Positions 6,741-14,282 of a DNA stretch of 53,429 nt are shown piece after piece. The DNA is from Pseudomonadota bacterium. GTDB lineage: Bacteria > Pseudomonadota > Gammaproteobacteria > Competibacterales > Competibacteraceae. The notes beneath the pieces were generated by a model that was given only the letters and a program-made list of their open reading frames with translations, did not search any database and was not told where the DNA came from. Position numbers and translations under genes: made by a program. The stretch covers positions 1-53,429 of the forward strand of contig JAFEGB010000104.1 in NCBI GenBank assembly GCA_018240295.1. The letters run 5' to 3'. How positions within the stretch are numbered: the first letter of the stretch is position 1; every line of letters starts with the position of its first letter.

Positions 6741-7589
6741 ATGAGCGACGACATGCTGATCGATACCCTGCGCGCCGAACTGGCCGCCGGCCGCGTCGTA
6801 CCCTTCCTCGGCCCCGGCCTGCTGGCGCTCTGCGCCGATGGCAGCGCCGTGCCGGCCTCGCCGCTGGAACTGGTCGGCGTCATGACCAAAAAGGTTTCGG
6901 TGCCGCACAAGCTCAAGAACAAGCTGCCGGGTGCCGCGCAGTACATCGAGAACTTCAAGCACCGCAAGACGCTGAAGAACCTGATGGATACGGCCTACGC
7001 GCCGGCCGTGACGCCGTCGCCGCTGCATCTGTGGCTCGCCGCGCAGCCGCTGCCGCTGATCGTCACGACCTGGTACGACGACGTGATGGGCGCCGCGCTC
7101 GCGTCGCGCAGCGACTGGGGCCGCATCCAGGGCGTGTCGCAGGCCGAGCACCGCGACGGCTGGACGCATGCCTTCGCCGCCGACGGCAGCCGCGTCGAGG
7201 CGGGCGCCGCCGAAGCCTGGACGACGCTGCTGTACCAGCCGACCGGCGCCGTCGCTCCGGCCGGCAACTACATCGTCTCGGATTCGGATTACGTCGAGGT
7301 GCTGACCGAGATCGACATCCAGACGCCGATCCCGGAGCGCGTGCAGCAGCTGCGCAGCGAGCGCAGCTTCCTGTTCCTCGGCTGCCGCTTCGATGATCAG
7401 CTCGCGCGCAGCTGGGCGCGCCAGATCAGCAAGCGCTCGGCCGGGCGCCACTACGCGGTGCTGCCCGAAGAGCCGACGAAGAACGAGCTGCGCTTCATGG
7501 AGGAATACGGCATCGAGCGCATCGAGCTGCCGCTCGCCGAATTCGCGGCGCGTCTGACCGGCGCCGGCGCCGTCGCCGAACCGGCCTGA
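6741..7589 (+). CDS. SIR2-like protein at the end of the nif operon, catalytic motif degenerate
   Basis: The 282-residue protein has the outline of a SIR2-like Rossmann protein: a glycine-rich turn (VVPFLGPGLLAL, residues 19-30), a strand equivalent to the TTNYDD motif but reading IVTTWYDD (Trp111 where Asn is expected), and an FLGCRFDD strand (212-219). Where SIR2-like enzymes have an LHG catalytic motif before a dY strand, this protein reads QPTG (166-169) before SDSDY. It may therefore bind NAD or another nucleotide without deacylating. AGGAG at 6727-6731 supports this ATG. Its place suggests a link between NAD status and nitrogenase, which is inference. Confidence 0.78.
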   Translation: MSDDMLIDTLRAELAAGRVVPFLGPGLLALCADGSAVPASPLELVGVMTKKVSVPHKLKNKLPGAAQYIENFKHRKTLKNLMDTAYAPAVTPSPLHLWLAAQPLPLIVTTWYDDVMGAALASRSDWGRIQGVSQAEHRDGWTHAFAADGSRVEAGAAEAWTTLLYQPTGAVAPAGNYIVSDSDYVEVLTEIDIQTPIPERVQQLRSERSFLFLGCRFDDQLARSWARQISKRSAGRHYAVLPEEPTKNELRFMEEYGIERIELPLAEFAARLTGAGAVAEPA

Positions 7590-7607
7590 TCCTCGCCATA
7601 CTGACCG

Positions 7608-7639
7608 CCGCAGTTCCGGAAGCAGCGCCGGGACTGCGG
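7608..7639 (+). terminator. Hairpin terminator candidate after the nif accessory operon
   Basis: CCGCAGTTCCGG (7608-7619) pairs with CCGGGACTGCGG (7628-7639) with one G-T pair around an 8-base loop, 18 bases after the SIR2-like stop. The downstream sequence has only a short T-run (GGCTTTA), so termination may be incomplete. Confidence 0.6.
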
Positions 7640-7784
7640 TGGTCGGCTTTATGTGCCGGCCTCGTGCCCGGGGGGAGATTTTTGCCGGTCGCTGCATCCG
7701 CCGGCCGGCTGCGCGCGAATAGGGAGGTGTGGAGCTTGTTCGCTCCCGTCCCGATCCCGAAATCCTTCCCCGAGGAGCGCCGCC

Positions 7785-8096
7785 ATGAACACGAACACGA
7801 ATGTGAATGCCAGGACCGCCAAGCACCTGCGCCTGATCGCCGCTGCCGCCGTGCTGTACGCCGGTTTCGGCGCCGTCGCCCACGCCGGCGATGCCGACAG
7901 CGTCTACGGCGAGGAATGGCGCGCGGTGCTGCAGGATCGCCCCGGCAGCTACGGCTACGCCGACCGGCACATGCAGCCGCACATGCCGGTGGCCGACGCG
8001 AAGCGCAGCAGCGATGGCCAGCGCACCTGCGCGCTGGACAGCGATTCGCCGCTCAATCCGCGCGGCGGCCGCAACAGCCAGACCGGCACCTGCTGA
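7785..8096 (+). CDS. Small secreted protein of unknown function
   Basis: This 103-residue protein has a signal peptide: positively charged start, hydrophobic core (LRLIAAAAVLYAGFGAVA) and an AHA-G cleavage site around residue 34. The mature part of about 70 residues is hydrophilic, with YGEEWRAVLQ early and two cysteines (TCALD and the final Cys) that could form a disulfide in the periplasm. GAGGAG precedes the ATG. It stands alone between the nif operon and a terminator-like hairpin. No family was recognised. Confidence 0.72.
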   Translation: MNTNTNVNARTAKHLRLIAAAAVLYAGFGAVAHAGDADSVYGEEWRAVLQDRPGSYGYADRHMQPHMPVADAKRSSDGQRTCALDSDSPLNPRGGRNSQTGTC

Positions 8097-8123
8097 ACAA
8101 GCTTCGCCGGCTCTTCGATCCGG

Positions 8124-8147
8124 ACGGCCCGCCCGCTGGCGGGCCGT
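8124..8147. terminator. Hairpin terminator candidate
   Basis: ACGGCCCGCC (8124-8133) and GGCGGGCCGT (8138-8147) form a perfect 10-bp stem with a 4-base loop, 28 bases after the small secreted protein and just before the convergent carboxymuconolactone-decarboxylase gene. The T-run after it is weak on the plus strand, so it may serve both directions. Confidence 0.55.
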
Positions 8148-8180
8148 TGCATTGCGGGCCTGCGGGGCGCAGTCCGTCGC

Positions 8181-8798
8181 TCAGGCCGGAAACGCGGACA
8201 GCCGGCCGGCCGGGGAATCCTGCGGGCCGGGCGTGCGGGCGACGTTCATGATCCAGCACACGCTCACGAAATAACCGGTGAGTGCCGTCAGTTCGACGGT
8301 GCCCGGTTCGCCGAACAAGCCGGTCGCTTCGGCGTAAGTCGCATCGCTGACGCCGTGCCGGTGCATCAGTTCGGTCACGAAATCGACCGCGCAGGTTTCA
8401 TCAGGCGCCAGATCGCGCGGGCGCCTGCCTTGCAGCAGACAGTCGATCACCTCGGCTGCCACTCCGGCCTTGAGCGCCAGCGGCGCATGCATCAGCCATT
8501 CGAACTGGTTGTGCGTTTCCCGGGCCACGATGCAGATCGCCAGTTCGCGCACGCGATCGGGCAGGCTGCCGCCGAAGCGCAGCGTTTCTCCGGTTTTGCC
8601 GATGCATTCCATCAGCTGCGGGGTCTGCAGCAAGGGCACGAACGGGCCGAACAGGGCTTTGCGCGGACCGTCGATGATGGCCTGAGCCGCCGCGCGCTGG
8701 GCTTCGGACATGGCTTCGCGCTCGGGGACCGGCAGGCGTTGCGCCGTCGAAGGCCCGAAACCCTGGGGGACGGCCTGCGCAGCCGCTGGTTCGTTCAT
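8181..8798 (-). CDS. Carboxymuconolactone decarboxylase family protein
   Basis: This 205-residue all-helical protein shows the AhpD/carboxymuconolactone-decarboxylase fold: FGPFVPLLQTPQLMECIGKT, then DRVRELAICIVARETHNQFEW and MHAPLALKAGV. It lacks the CxxC pair of true AhpD peroxidases, so it resembles the decarboxylase/lactonase-like branch. ATG at 8798 has GGGAG upstream; longer in-frame starts overlap the neighbouring gene. It lies 22 bases downstream of the MOSC gene on the same strand, probably one operon with the MFS transporter. The substrate is unknown. Confidence 0.87.
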   Translation of the reverse strand: MNEPAAAQAVPQGFGPSTAQRLPVPEREAMSEAQRAAAQAIIDGPRKALFGPFVPLLQTPQLMECIGKTGETLRFGGSLPDRVRELAICIVARETHNQFEWLMHAPLALKAGVAAEVIDCLLQGRRPRDLAPDETCAVDFVTELMHRHGVSDATYAEATGLFGEPGTVELTALTGYFVSVCWIMNVARTPGPQDSPAGRLSAFPA

Positions 8799-8820
8799 GC
8801 CGGATTCTCCCGGTGAAGGT

Positions 8821-9495
8821 TCAGCCGCGCCGATGCGCCAGCCGCTGCGCGAACGCCTGCCGCCAGACCGGGGCGAGCGTCGGCCAGCCGGCGAGGCGGG
8901 CGAGGGTGGCGGGGTCGGTGCCGTCGATCCACGCATCCCAGACCGCCTGCACGCTCGGGGCCTGCGGATCGGGGCTGCCCTCGGGGATCAGCGGGGACTG
9001 CGGACCGAACCCGCCGGCGTCGAGCACGCGGTACAGCCAGCCGCTGCGCCGCGTCGCCTCGACCGCGCGGGAAAGTCCCGGCAGGTCGTGGCGATGGTCG
9101 AGCTTCCAGCACGGCCGGCGCGGCTGGCTGACTTCCACGAGCGCCGTGCCGATGCGAAAGCGCTGGCCGATGCGTACCTGCGCCTCGGTCAGGCCGCTCG
9201 TCGTCAGGTTCTCGCCGAAGCCGCCGGGCACGAAGCCGGCGGCGTGCTGCGGGTAGTGGCGGCGCCAGTATTCGTAGTGCTCGCCGGGGTAGTGCAGCAG
9301 CGCGCGCTCCGGACCGCCGTGCCAGCGGCGGTCGACCGGCCGGTCGCCGTCGATGCCTTCGGGGCCGAGCCGGCATGGAGCGTTCAGCGGCTCGCGGAAG
9401 ATCGCGCTGACCTGGCCTTCCTCGGGCAGCACGCCGCGCCGTCCGCGGAACAGGCCGACGATGCGGATGCCGGTGTCCGCGGCCGGTGTGCTCAC
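8821..9495 (-). CDS. MOSC domain-containing protein (YiiM family)
   Basis: The 224-residue protein contains a YiiM-type MOSC domain: GIDGDRPVDRRWHGGPERAL, HYPGEHYEYWR, GGFGENLTTSGL, then VEVSQPRRPCWKL with the conserved cysteine that ligates molybdenum cofactor, and GWLYRVLDAG. MOSC proteins bind molybdopterin and act in reductive detoxification of N-hydroxylated compounds. The start is GTG at 9495, sharing GTGA with the stop codon of the upstream transporter gene. This indicates tight translational coupling. Confidence 0.9.
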   Translation of the reverse strand: MSTPAADTGIRIVGLFRGRRGVLPEEGQVSAIFREPLNAPCRLGPEGIDGDRPVDRRWHGGPERALLHYPGEHYEYWRRHYPQHAAGFVPGGFGENLTTSGLTEAQVRIGQRFRIGTALVEVSQPRRPCWKLDHRHDLPGLSRAVEATRRSGWLYRVLDAGGFGPQSPLIPEGSPDPQAPSVQAVWDAWIDGTDPATLARLAGWPTLAPVWRQAFAQRLAHRRG

Positions 9496-10700
9496 GGCGC
9501 CGTCTCCAGCCGCGTGGCGACGCCCGGCTGCGGGTGCAGGCGCGTCAGCATCAGCAGCGCGACGACCAGCGCGCCGGCGGCGAGCGCAAGCGGCAGGCCG
9601 AAGCCGGCACCGCTGCCGATCAGCGCCGAGGACAGCGCCGGGGCGAGGATCTGGCCAAGACCGAAGCTCGCGGTCATCAGGCCCATGGCGCGGCTGGCGC
9701 GGGTCGGTTCGGCCTCGCGGGCGACGGCGAGCGCCAGCCCGACCACGGCGAGGAAGCTCGCGCCGAACAGCGCACCGCCGGCGAGCGCACCGAAGGCGTT
9801 CGGCAGCAGCAGCGGCAGCGCGACGCCGGCGGCCTCGGTGGCGAGGGCCGCGGCCAGCGCGAATTCGGTGCCGCGCCGGCGCGCGATCACGCCCCACAGC
9901 AGGCTCGCCGGGATCGCCGCCAGCCCGGCGACCAGCCAGCAGGATTCGGCAACGAGTGCCGGCAGCCCGAGCGTGCGCACGATCACCGGCAGGAAGGTGG
10001 CGCTGACCGAGTAGCCGAAGCCGGCGAGTCCGTAGGCGGCCACCAGCCAGCCGAGGCGCACCGGCTTCGCCTCGCAGGCGGTGCGGGCCATCGCCGCGGC
10101 GGCCGGGGCCGGGCGCAGCAGCGGCCGGCAGAGCGGCAGCAGCAGCGCGGTCGCGATTCCGCTCAGCACCCAGACGCCGGCCGTGCCGACGCCGAGCCGG
10201 TCGAGCGCGGCGACCGCGAGCGTCGTCATCGCCATGCCGGCACCGATGCCGCCGTACAGATAGCCGGAGCCGGACGCGCGCCGCGCCGCCGGCAGGCGTT
10301 CGAGCACCAGCGCGCCGCCGAGCACCATCGCCAGCGCCGTCGCGACGCCGGCGATGAAGCGCAGCAGCGCCCACAGCGCGTAGCTGTCGGTCAGGCCCAT
10401 GCCGAGCGTGGTCAGCGCGGTCGCGACCAGCGCCAGAGCGACCACGAGGATGCGCCGGGCCGCCGGCACGCCGAGGGCCGCGTACAGCGCGCCGGCGAGG
10501 TAACCGACGAAGTTGACGCTCGCGAGCCAGCCGCCGCCGGCGGCATCGAGCGCGTGCTCGCGCAGCATCAGCGGCAGCACCGGCGTATACAGGAAGCGTC
10601 CGACACCCATCGCCAGCGCCAGCGCGACGATGCCGGCGAGCAGCAGCCGGCGTTCGTCGGCCGCGCTCGGGGAGGGATTCTGCAGCTCGGCGGTGCTCAT
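9492..10700 (-). CDS. YbfB/YjiJ family MFS transporter
   Basis: This 402-residue inner-membrane protein has about twelve hydrophobic segments in two halves, beginning LLLAGIVALALAMGVGRFLY, which matches the YbfB/YjiJ-type major facilitator proteins (GxGRFxYTPxLP motif). The cytoplasmic loop contains ARRASGSGYLYGGIG. It is the first gene of a leftward operon with the MOSC and decarboxylase-like genes and is divergent from a LysR gene, the usual arrangement for this subfamily. The substrate cannot be predicted. Confidence 0.9.
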   Translation of the reverse strand: MSTAELQNPSPSAADERRLLLAGIVALALAMGVGRFLYTPVLPLMLREHALDAAGGGWLASVNFVGYLAGALYAALGVPAARRILVVALALVATALTTLGMGLTDSYALWALLRFIAGVATALAMVLGGALVLERLPAARRASGSGYLYGGIGAGMAMTTLAVAALDRLGVGTAGVWVLSGIATALLLPLCRPLLRPAPAAAAMARTACEAKPVRLGWLVAAYGLAGFGYSVSATFLPVIVRTLGLPALVAESCWLVAGLAAIPASLLWGVIARRRGTEFALAAALATEAAGVALPLLLPNAFGALAGGALFGASFLAVVGLALAVAREAEPTRASRAMGLMTASFGLGQILAPALSSALIGSGAGFGLPLALAAGALVVALLMLTRLHPQPGVATRLETAP

Positions 10701-10750
10701 CGCGGCGCCCTCGCGGACGGTGGGGAATGTCCGCGCAGCCTAGTCGGGAT

Positions 10751-10776
10751 ATTCTATCGAATAAAATGAATTATTC
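10751..10776. promoter_or_regulatory. AT-rich operator/promoter region between MFS and LysR genes
   Basis: In otherwise GC-rich DNA, two overlapping inverted repeats occur: ATTCtatcGAAT (10751-10762) and GAATAAaatgaaTTATTC (10759-10776). They sit 33-58 bases upstream of the lysR start and 51-76 bases upstream of the MFS start, where a LysR regulator controlling both directions would bind. Confidence 0.55.
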
Positions 10777-10808
10777 TGTTCAGGTCCTATCACCGGGAGC
10801 GATGGATC

Positions 10809-11696
10809 ATGGACCTGCAGGCGCTTCGCATCTTCAAGGCGGTCGCAGACGAGGGCAGCGTCACGCGCGCCGCCGGGCGGCTGCATTACGTGCAGTCGAA
10901 CGTCACCGCACGGCTGCGCGGGCTGGAGGAGGCCCTCGGCACCGAACTCTTCCACCGCACCGGCCGGCGGCTGGCGATCACGCCGGCCGGGCGCACGCTG
11001 CTCGCCTACGCCGAGCAGATCCTCGGGCTTGCCGAGGCTGCGCGGCAGGCCGTGCGCGCCGACGACGTGCCGCAGGGCACGCTGGTGATCGGTTCGATGG
11101 AGACCACGGCCGCGGCGCGGCTGCCGGCGGCGCTGTCGGCCTTTCATCGCGCGCATCCGCAGGTCGAGCTGCAGCTCGAAACCGGCACGACCGAGGCGCT
11201 GCTCGCCGACGTGCTCGCCTACCGCCTCGACTGCGCGCTGGTCGCCGGGCCGCAGCACCACCCGGAACTGCACGCCGAGCCGGTGTTCGTCGAGGAACTG
11301 GTGCTGATCACCGAGGCCGCGCACCCGCCGGTCGGCGGGCCGCGCGACCTGCACCGGCCGCAGATGCTGTCGTTCAGGAGCGGCTGCGCCTACCGCGGCC
11401 TGCTGGAGCGCTGGCTGATCGATGGCGGCGTGCGCCCGGCGCGCATCGCGAGCTTCGGCACCTTCGAGGCGATCATCGGCTGTGTGGCCGCCGGCATGGG
11501 CGTGTCGCTGATGCCGGCGAGCGTCGTCGAGCCGCACCGGCGACTCGGCACGATCCGCACGCACCGCATCGAGGCAGCGTATGCACAGGTCGCGACGCTG
11601 TTGGTCTGGCGGCGCGATCAGGCCCGGCATGCGGCGCGCGAGGCCTTCCAGGCGACGCTGCGCGCCTGCGCGGGCAGCACGGAGCAGGCGGCATGA
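10809..11696 (+). CDS. LysR family transcriptional regulator
   Basis: The 295-residue protein has a LysR N-terminal winged helix-turn-helix (MDLQALRIFKAVADEGSVTR, then AAGRLHYVQSNVTARLRGLE) and a two-lobed C-terminal ligand domain from about residue 90. GGGAG precedes the ATG at a good distance. It is divergent from the MFS-MOSC-decarboxylase operon, with an AT-rich double palindrome between them, so it probably controls that operon and itself. The inducer is unknown. Confidence 0.94.
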   Translation: MDLQALRIFKAVADEGSVTRAAGRLHYVQSNVTARLRGLEEALGTELFHRTGRRLAITPAGRTLLAYAEQILGLAEAARQAVRADDVPQGTLVIGSMETTAAARLPAALSAFHRAHPQVELQLETGTTEALLADVLAYRLDCALVAGPQHHPELHAEPVFVEELVLITEAAHPPVGGPRDLHRPQMLSFRSGCAYRGLLERWLIDGGVRPARIASFGTFEAIIGCVAAGMGVSLMPASVVEPHRRLGTIRTHRIEAAYAQVATLLVWRRDQARHAAREAFQATLRACAGSTEQAA

Positions 11697-11833
11697 ACGG
11701 CGGCGGCGGCAGACTGCACCCGCTGCACCTCAAGCGGGCAGCGGCCGGCCGGCATTGCCCGGTGGCGGTGCCGCCGGCTGCGCCTTACGATGCGCGGCCT
11801 CGTTCCGGCCGGGCGGCCCCCGCGTCCGGGCCT

Positions 11834-11860
11834 GCCCAGTACGCCCAGTACGCCCAGCTT
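11834..11860. repeat. 9-bp tandem repeat (GCCCAGTAC)
   Basis: Two perfect copies of GCCCAGTAC (11834-11851) are followed by a third diverged copy (GCCCAGCTT). They lie just upstream of the flavin reductase gene. A similar 9-bp array with the same CAGTAC core overlaps the cysM 3' end at 40838-40864. Confidence 0.6.
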
Positions 11861-11877
11861 CCGGGGATCACCCGCCG

Positions 11878-12372
11878 ATGACTGCCTTCGACAGCCTCGA
11901 ATTTCGCCGCACGCTCGGGCGTTTCGCGACCGGCGTCTGCATTGCCGCGACCGTCGATGCCGACGATCACCCGGTCGGCATGACGATCAACTCCTTCGGC
12001 TCGCTGTCGCTGGAACCGCCGCTGATCCTCTGGAGCATCGGCAACGGCAGTTCGCTGCGCCCGGCCTTCGAGAAGCACGGCTACTTCAGCATCAACGTGC
12101 TGCGCGTCGATCAGGTGGCGCTGTCGAACACCTTCGCGATGTCGCCGGGGGATCGCTTCGCCGGGCTCGACTGGACGGCAGGCCTGGGCGGCGTGCCGCT
12201 GCTCAACGACTGCCTGGCGCGCTTCCAGTGCGCGGTCGAGCGCGTGCTGCCGGGGGGCGATCACCAGCTCATCCTCGGGCGTGTGGTGGCGCTCGAAACC
12301 TTCGACGGCGAGCCGCTGCTCTTCTACGCCGGCGGCTACCGGCGCATCGGCGACAGCGCCGGCGGCTGGTGA
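11878..12372 (+). CDS. Flavin reductase family protein (FMN-binding split barrel)
   Basis: This 164-residue protein fits the flavin reductase-like family: RRTLGRFATGVCIAAT near the N-terminus, DHPVGMTINSFGSLSLEPPL for flavin and NADH binding, and SALR/F-type strand GYFSINVLRVDQVALSNTFA. Such proteins supply reduced flavin to a monooxygenase or act as oxidoreductases; no partner gene is adjacent. ATG at 11878 is the first plausible start, after a non-coding stretch carrying 9-bp repeats. The Shine-Dalgarno sequence is weak (GGGGAT). Confidence 0.9.
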   Translation: MTAFDSLEFRRTLGRFATGVCIAATVDADDHPVGMTINSFGSLSLEPPLILWSIGNGSSLRPAFEKHGYFSINVLRVDQVALSNTFAMSPGDRFAGLDWTAGLGGVPLLNDCLARFQCAVERVLPGGDHQLILGRVVALETFDGEPLLFYAGGYRRIGDSAGGW

Positions 12373-12387
12373 TTGCGGGCTGGGGAC

Positions 12388-12756
12388 TCAGGCGCCGGCC
12401 AGCCAGTCGGCCAGCCCGTTTTCGTCCCAGCCGAGGCGCAGTGCGCCATCGGCACGCACGAGCAGCGGCCGGCGGATCAGCGCCGGCTGTTCGAGCATCA
12501 GCGTGCGGGCGAGGCCGTCGTCGAGCTGACGGCGCAGGTCTTCGGGCAGCGCGCGCCAGGTCGTGCCGCGGGTGTTGAGCAGGGCGGCCGTGCCGAGCAC
12601 CGCGATCCAGCCATCGAGCAGCGCCGGCGGCAGGCCGTCGCGCCGGAAGTCATGGAAGCGGTGCCCGATGCCCAGCTCCGCGAGCCGGCGCCGGGCGCGG
12701 CGCACCGTGTCGCAGTTCGGGATGCCGTAGAGCGTCAGCAGGGTGGCGGCAGACAT
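12388..12756 (-). CDS. ArsC/Spx-family reductase (YffB-like)
   Basis: The 122-residue protein has a thioredoxin-like fold starting LLTLYGIPNCDTVRRARRRL, with single Cys15 at the N-terminus of helix 1, and a LNTRGTTWRALP segment and PALIRRPLLV strand as in YffB/ArsC-family proteins. It lacks the extra cysteines of true arsenate reductases of the thioredoxin-coupled type, and is better called a YffB-like glutathione-dependent reductase of unknown substrate. It converges on the flavin reductase gene with 15 bases between stops. Confidence 0.88.
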   Translation of the reverse strand: MSAATLLTLYGIPNCDTVRRARRRLAELGIGHRFHDFRRDGLPPALLDGWIAVLGTAALLNTRGTTWRALPEDLRRQLDDGLARTLMLEQPALIRRPLLVRADGALRLGWDENGLADWLAGA

Positions 12757-12811
12757 CGCGTTGGAAACCCGTGGCGGGGCAGGGCGGGCGGCGCGGGGCT
12801 GCGGCGCTTTC

Positions 12812-12985
12812 TCAGCGCGGGCGCCACTCGTACTGTTCGCGCAGCGCCGATGGCAGCTCGGGCATCGGATACAGGCAGGTGATCGTGCAGTTTTCGCAGC
12901 GCTCGCGGCGCCAGCGATCGAGCATCATCAGGCGTTCCGACGCCGATGCGCCACGCAGGCGCGCAGCACGCAACTCGGTGAGCAT
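12812..12985 (-). CDS. Small cysteine-containing protein, unknown
   Basis: The reading frame shows good codon preference for this genome and encodes a helical segment followed by RRERCENCTITCLYP, a compact three-cysteine motif, and a tail ending EQYEWRPR. ATG at 12985 has GGAG four bases upstream; longer starts exist at 13030 (GTG) and 13099 (ATG) and would include an additional Cys-Pro-His segment. It lies 55 bases upstream of the ArsC-like gene on the same strand, so the two may be co-transcribed. No family was recognised. It may bind a metal or Fe-S cluster, which is inference. Confidence 0.5.
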   Translation of the reverse strand: MLTELRAARLRGASASERLMMLDRWRRERCENCTITCLYPMPELPSALREQYEWRPR

Positions 12986-13120
12986 CGTGCTCCAGGACAG
13001 ATGCGGACAGGCTTGCGGCTGTACCTGCACGGTTCGAGCCTCGGTTCGAAACAGGGAAGGGGGCAACCCATCCTGCCCCGGAAGCTGCGGGCCGGCCATC
13101 CGGGCGGCTCGGAATCCGGC

Positions 13121-13136
13121 CTGAGAAATTTCTCAG
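13121..13136. promoter_or_regulatory. Perfect 16-bp palindrome CTGAGAAATTTCTCAG
   Basis: This is a rare AT-containing perfect palindrome in a 406-base gap between the leftward cysteine-containing gene and the rightward DMT exporter. A dimeric regulator site is the simplest reading. The regulator is unknown. Confidence 0.45.
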
Positions 13137-13240
13137 CTGCACGGGGCGATGAAGATTCGTCCACCTGCACCCCGTTCGCGCAGCTTCTCCTACGCTTTGC
13201 TGGCAACCGATCCGGTTGTCACCCCCGTCTGGAAAGCACT

Positions 13241-13283
13241 GGCGACAGGTTCCCACCCCCGCGGACCTGTCGCCGATTTTTTT
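13241..13283 (+). terminator. Rho-independent terminator without an upstream gene
   Basis: GGCGACAGGT (13241-13250) and ACCTGTCGCC (13265-13274) form a 10-bp perfect stem with a C-rich 14-base loop, followed by GA and seven T residues. No rightward gene ends within 850 bases upstream, so it must end a short unannotated transcript or block antisense transcription ahead of the exporter gene. Confidence 0.75.
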
Positions 13284-13391
13284 GCACGTTTCCGGCGTGC
13301 CCGATGCACGGCTGCACGGCTGCCGTACCGGCGCGGCAGCCCCGCAAGCCAGCGGCTACGATGCGCAGCCCCGCGCCGCCGTACCGGATCG

Positions 13392-14273
13392 ATGATGAGC
13401 TTCCCGTCCACCGCCCCCGGCACGCGAGCGCCGCTGATCGGCGTCGCCCTCACGCTGCTCGCCGTGCTGTGCTTCGCCGTGCTCGACAGCAGCGCCAAAT
13501 ACCTCTCCCAGCACTATCCGGTGGCGATGGTGGTCTGGGCGCGCTATGCGGTGCATACGCTGCTGATGCTGATCGCCTATGCCCCGGCGCGCGGACGCAC
13601 GCTGCTGCACACGCGCCGGCCCGGGCGCCAGCTGCTGCGGGCGCTGCTGCTGCTGTCGGTGACCATCCTGTTCGTCAGCGGCCTGCGCTTCCTGCCGCTC
13701 GCCGAGGCGACTGCGATCATCTACCTGACGCCGCTGCTGGTGACGGCGCTGTCGGTGCCGCTGCTCGGCGAGCGCGTCGCCCGCGGCACCTGGATCGCGA
13801 TCCTGACCGGGCTGGCCGGCGTGCTGATCGTCGTGCGCCCGGGCGGGGCGCTGCTCGGCTGGACGGTGCTGCTGCCGCTGGCGGCGGCGCTCTGCAACAG
13901 CCTGTACCAGATCCTGACGCGCAGCTTCGCCGGCAGCGAGAACGGCACGACCACCAACTTCATCACCGGCCTGACCGGCACCGTGCTGGCCAGCCTGACG
14001 CTGCCGTGGGTGTGGACGACGCCGACGGTCGCGCACGCCGGGCTGATGATCGTGCTCGGCTGCGCCGGCTTCGGCGGGCATGCGCTGCTGATCCGCGCCT
14101 TCGAGCACGCCTCGCCGGCCGTGCTCGGGCCGCTGACCTACGGCCAGCTCGCGATCGCGACGCTGCTCGGTTTCGGCGTGTTCGGCACGCTGCCGGATGC
14201 GGCCTCGTTTGCCGGCATGGCGCTGATCGTCGCCGGCGGACTGCTGGTGCTGCTGCCGCGGCGCGCGGGCTGA
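13392..14273 (+). CDS. DMT superfamily (EamA) membrane transporter
   Basis: This 293-residue protein has about ten membrane segments in two EamA repeats (LIGVALTLLAVLCFAVLDSS, with AKYLSQHYP at the first loop, and ALCNSLYQILTRSFAGSEN at the start of the second repeat). EamA proteins export metabolites such as amino acids. The start is ATG at 13392 with an alternative ATG three bases later; the in-frame extension to 13149 crosses the terminator and is not credible. It stands alone. Confidence 0.88.
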   Translation: MMSFPSTAPGTRAPLIGVALTLLAVLCFAVLDSSAKYLSQHYPVAMVVWARYAVHTLLMLIAYAPARGRTLLHTRRPGRQLLRALLLLSVTILFVSGLRFLPLAEATAIIYLTPLLVTALSVPLLGERVARGTWIAILTGLAGVLIVVRPGGALLGWTVLLPLAAALCNSLYQILTRSFAGSENGTTTNFITGLTGTVLASLTLPWVWTTPTVAHAGLMIVLGCAGFGGHALLIRAFEHASPAVLGPLTYGQLAIATLLGFGVFGTLPDAASFAGMALIVAGGLLVLLPRRAG

Positions 14274-14282
14274 ACGCCGGCC

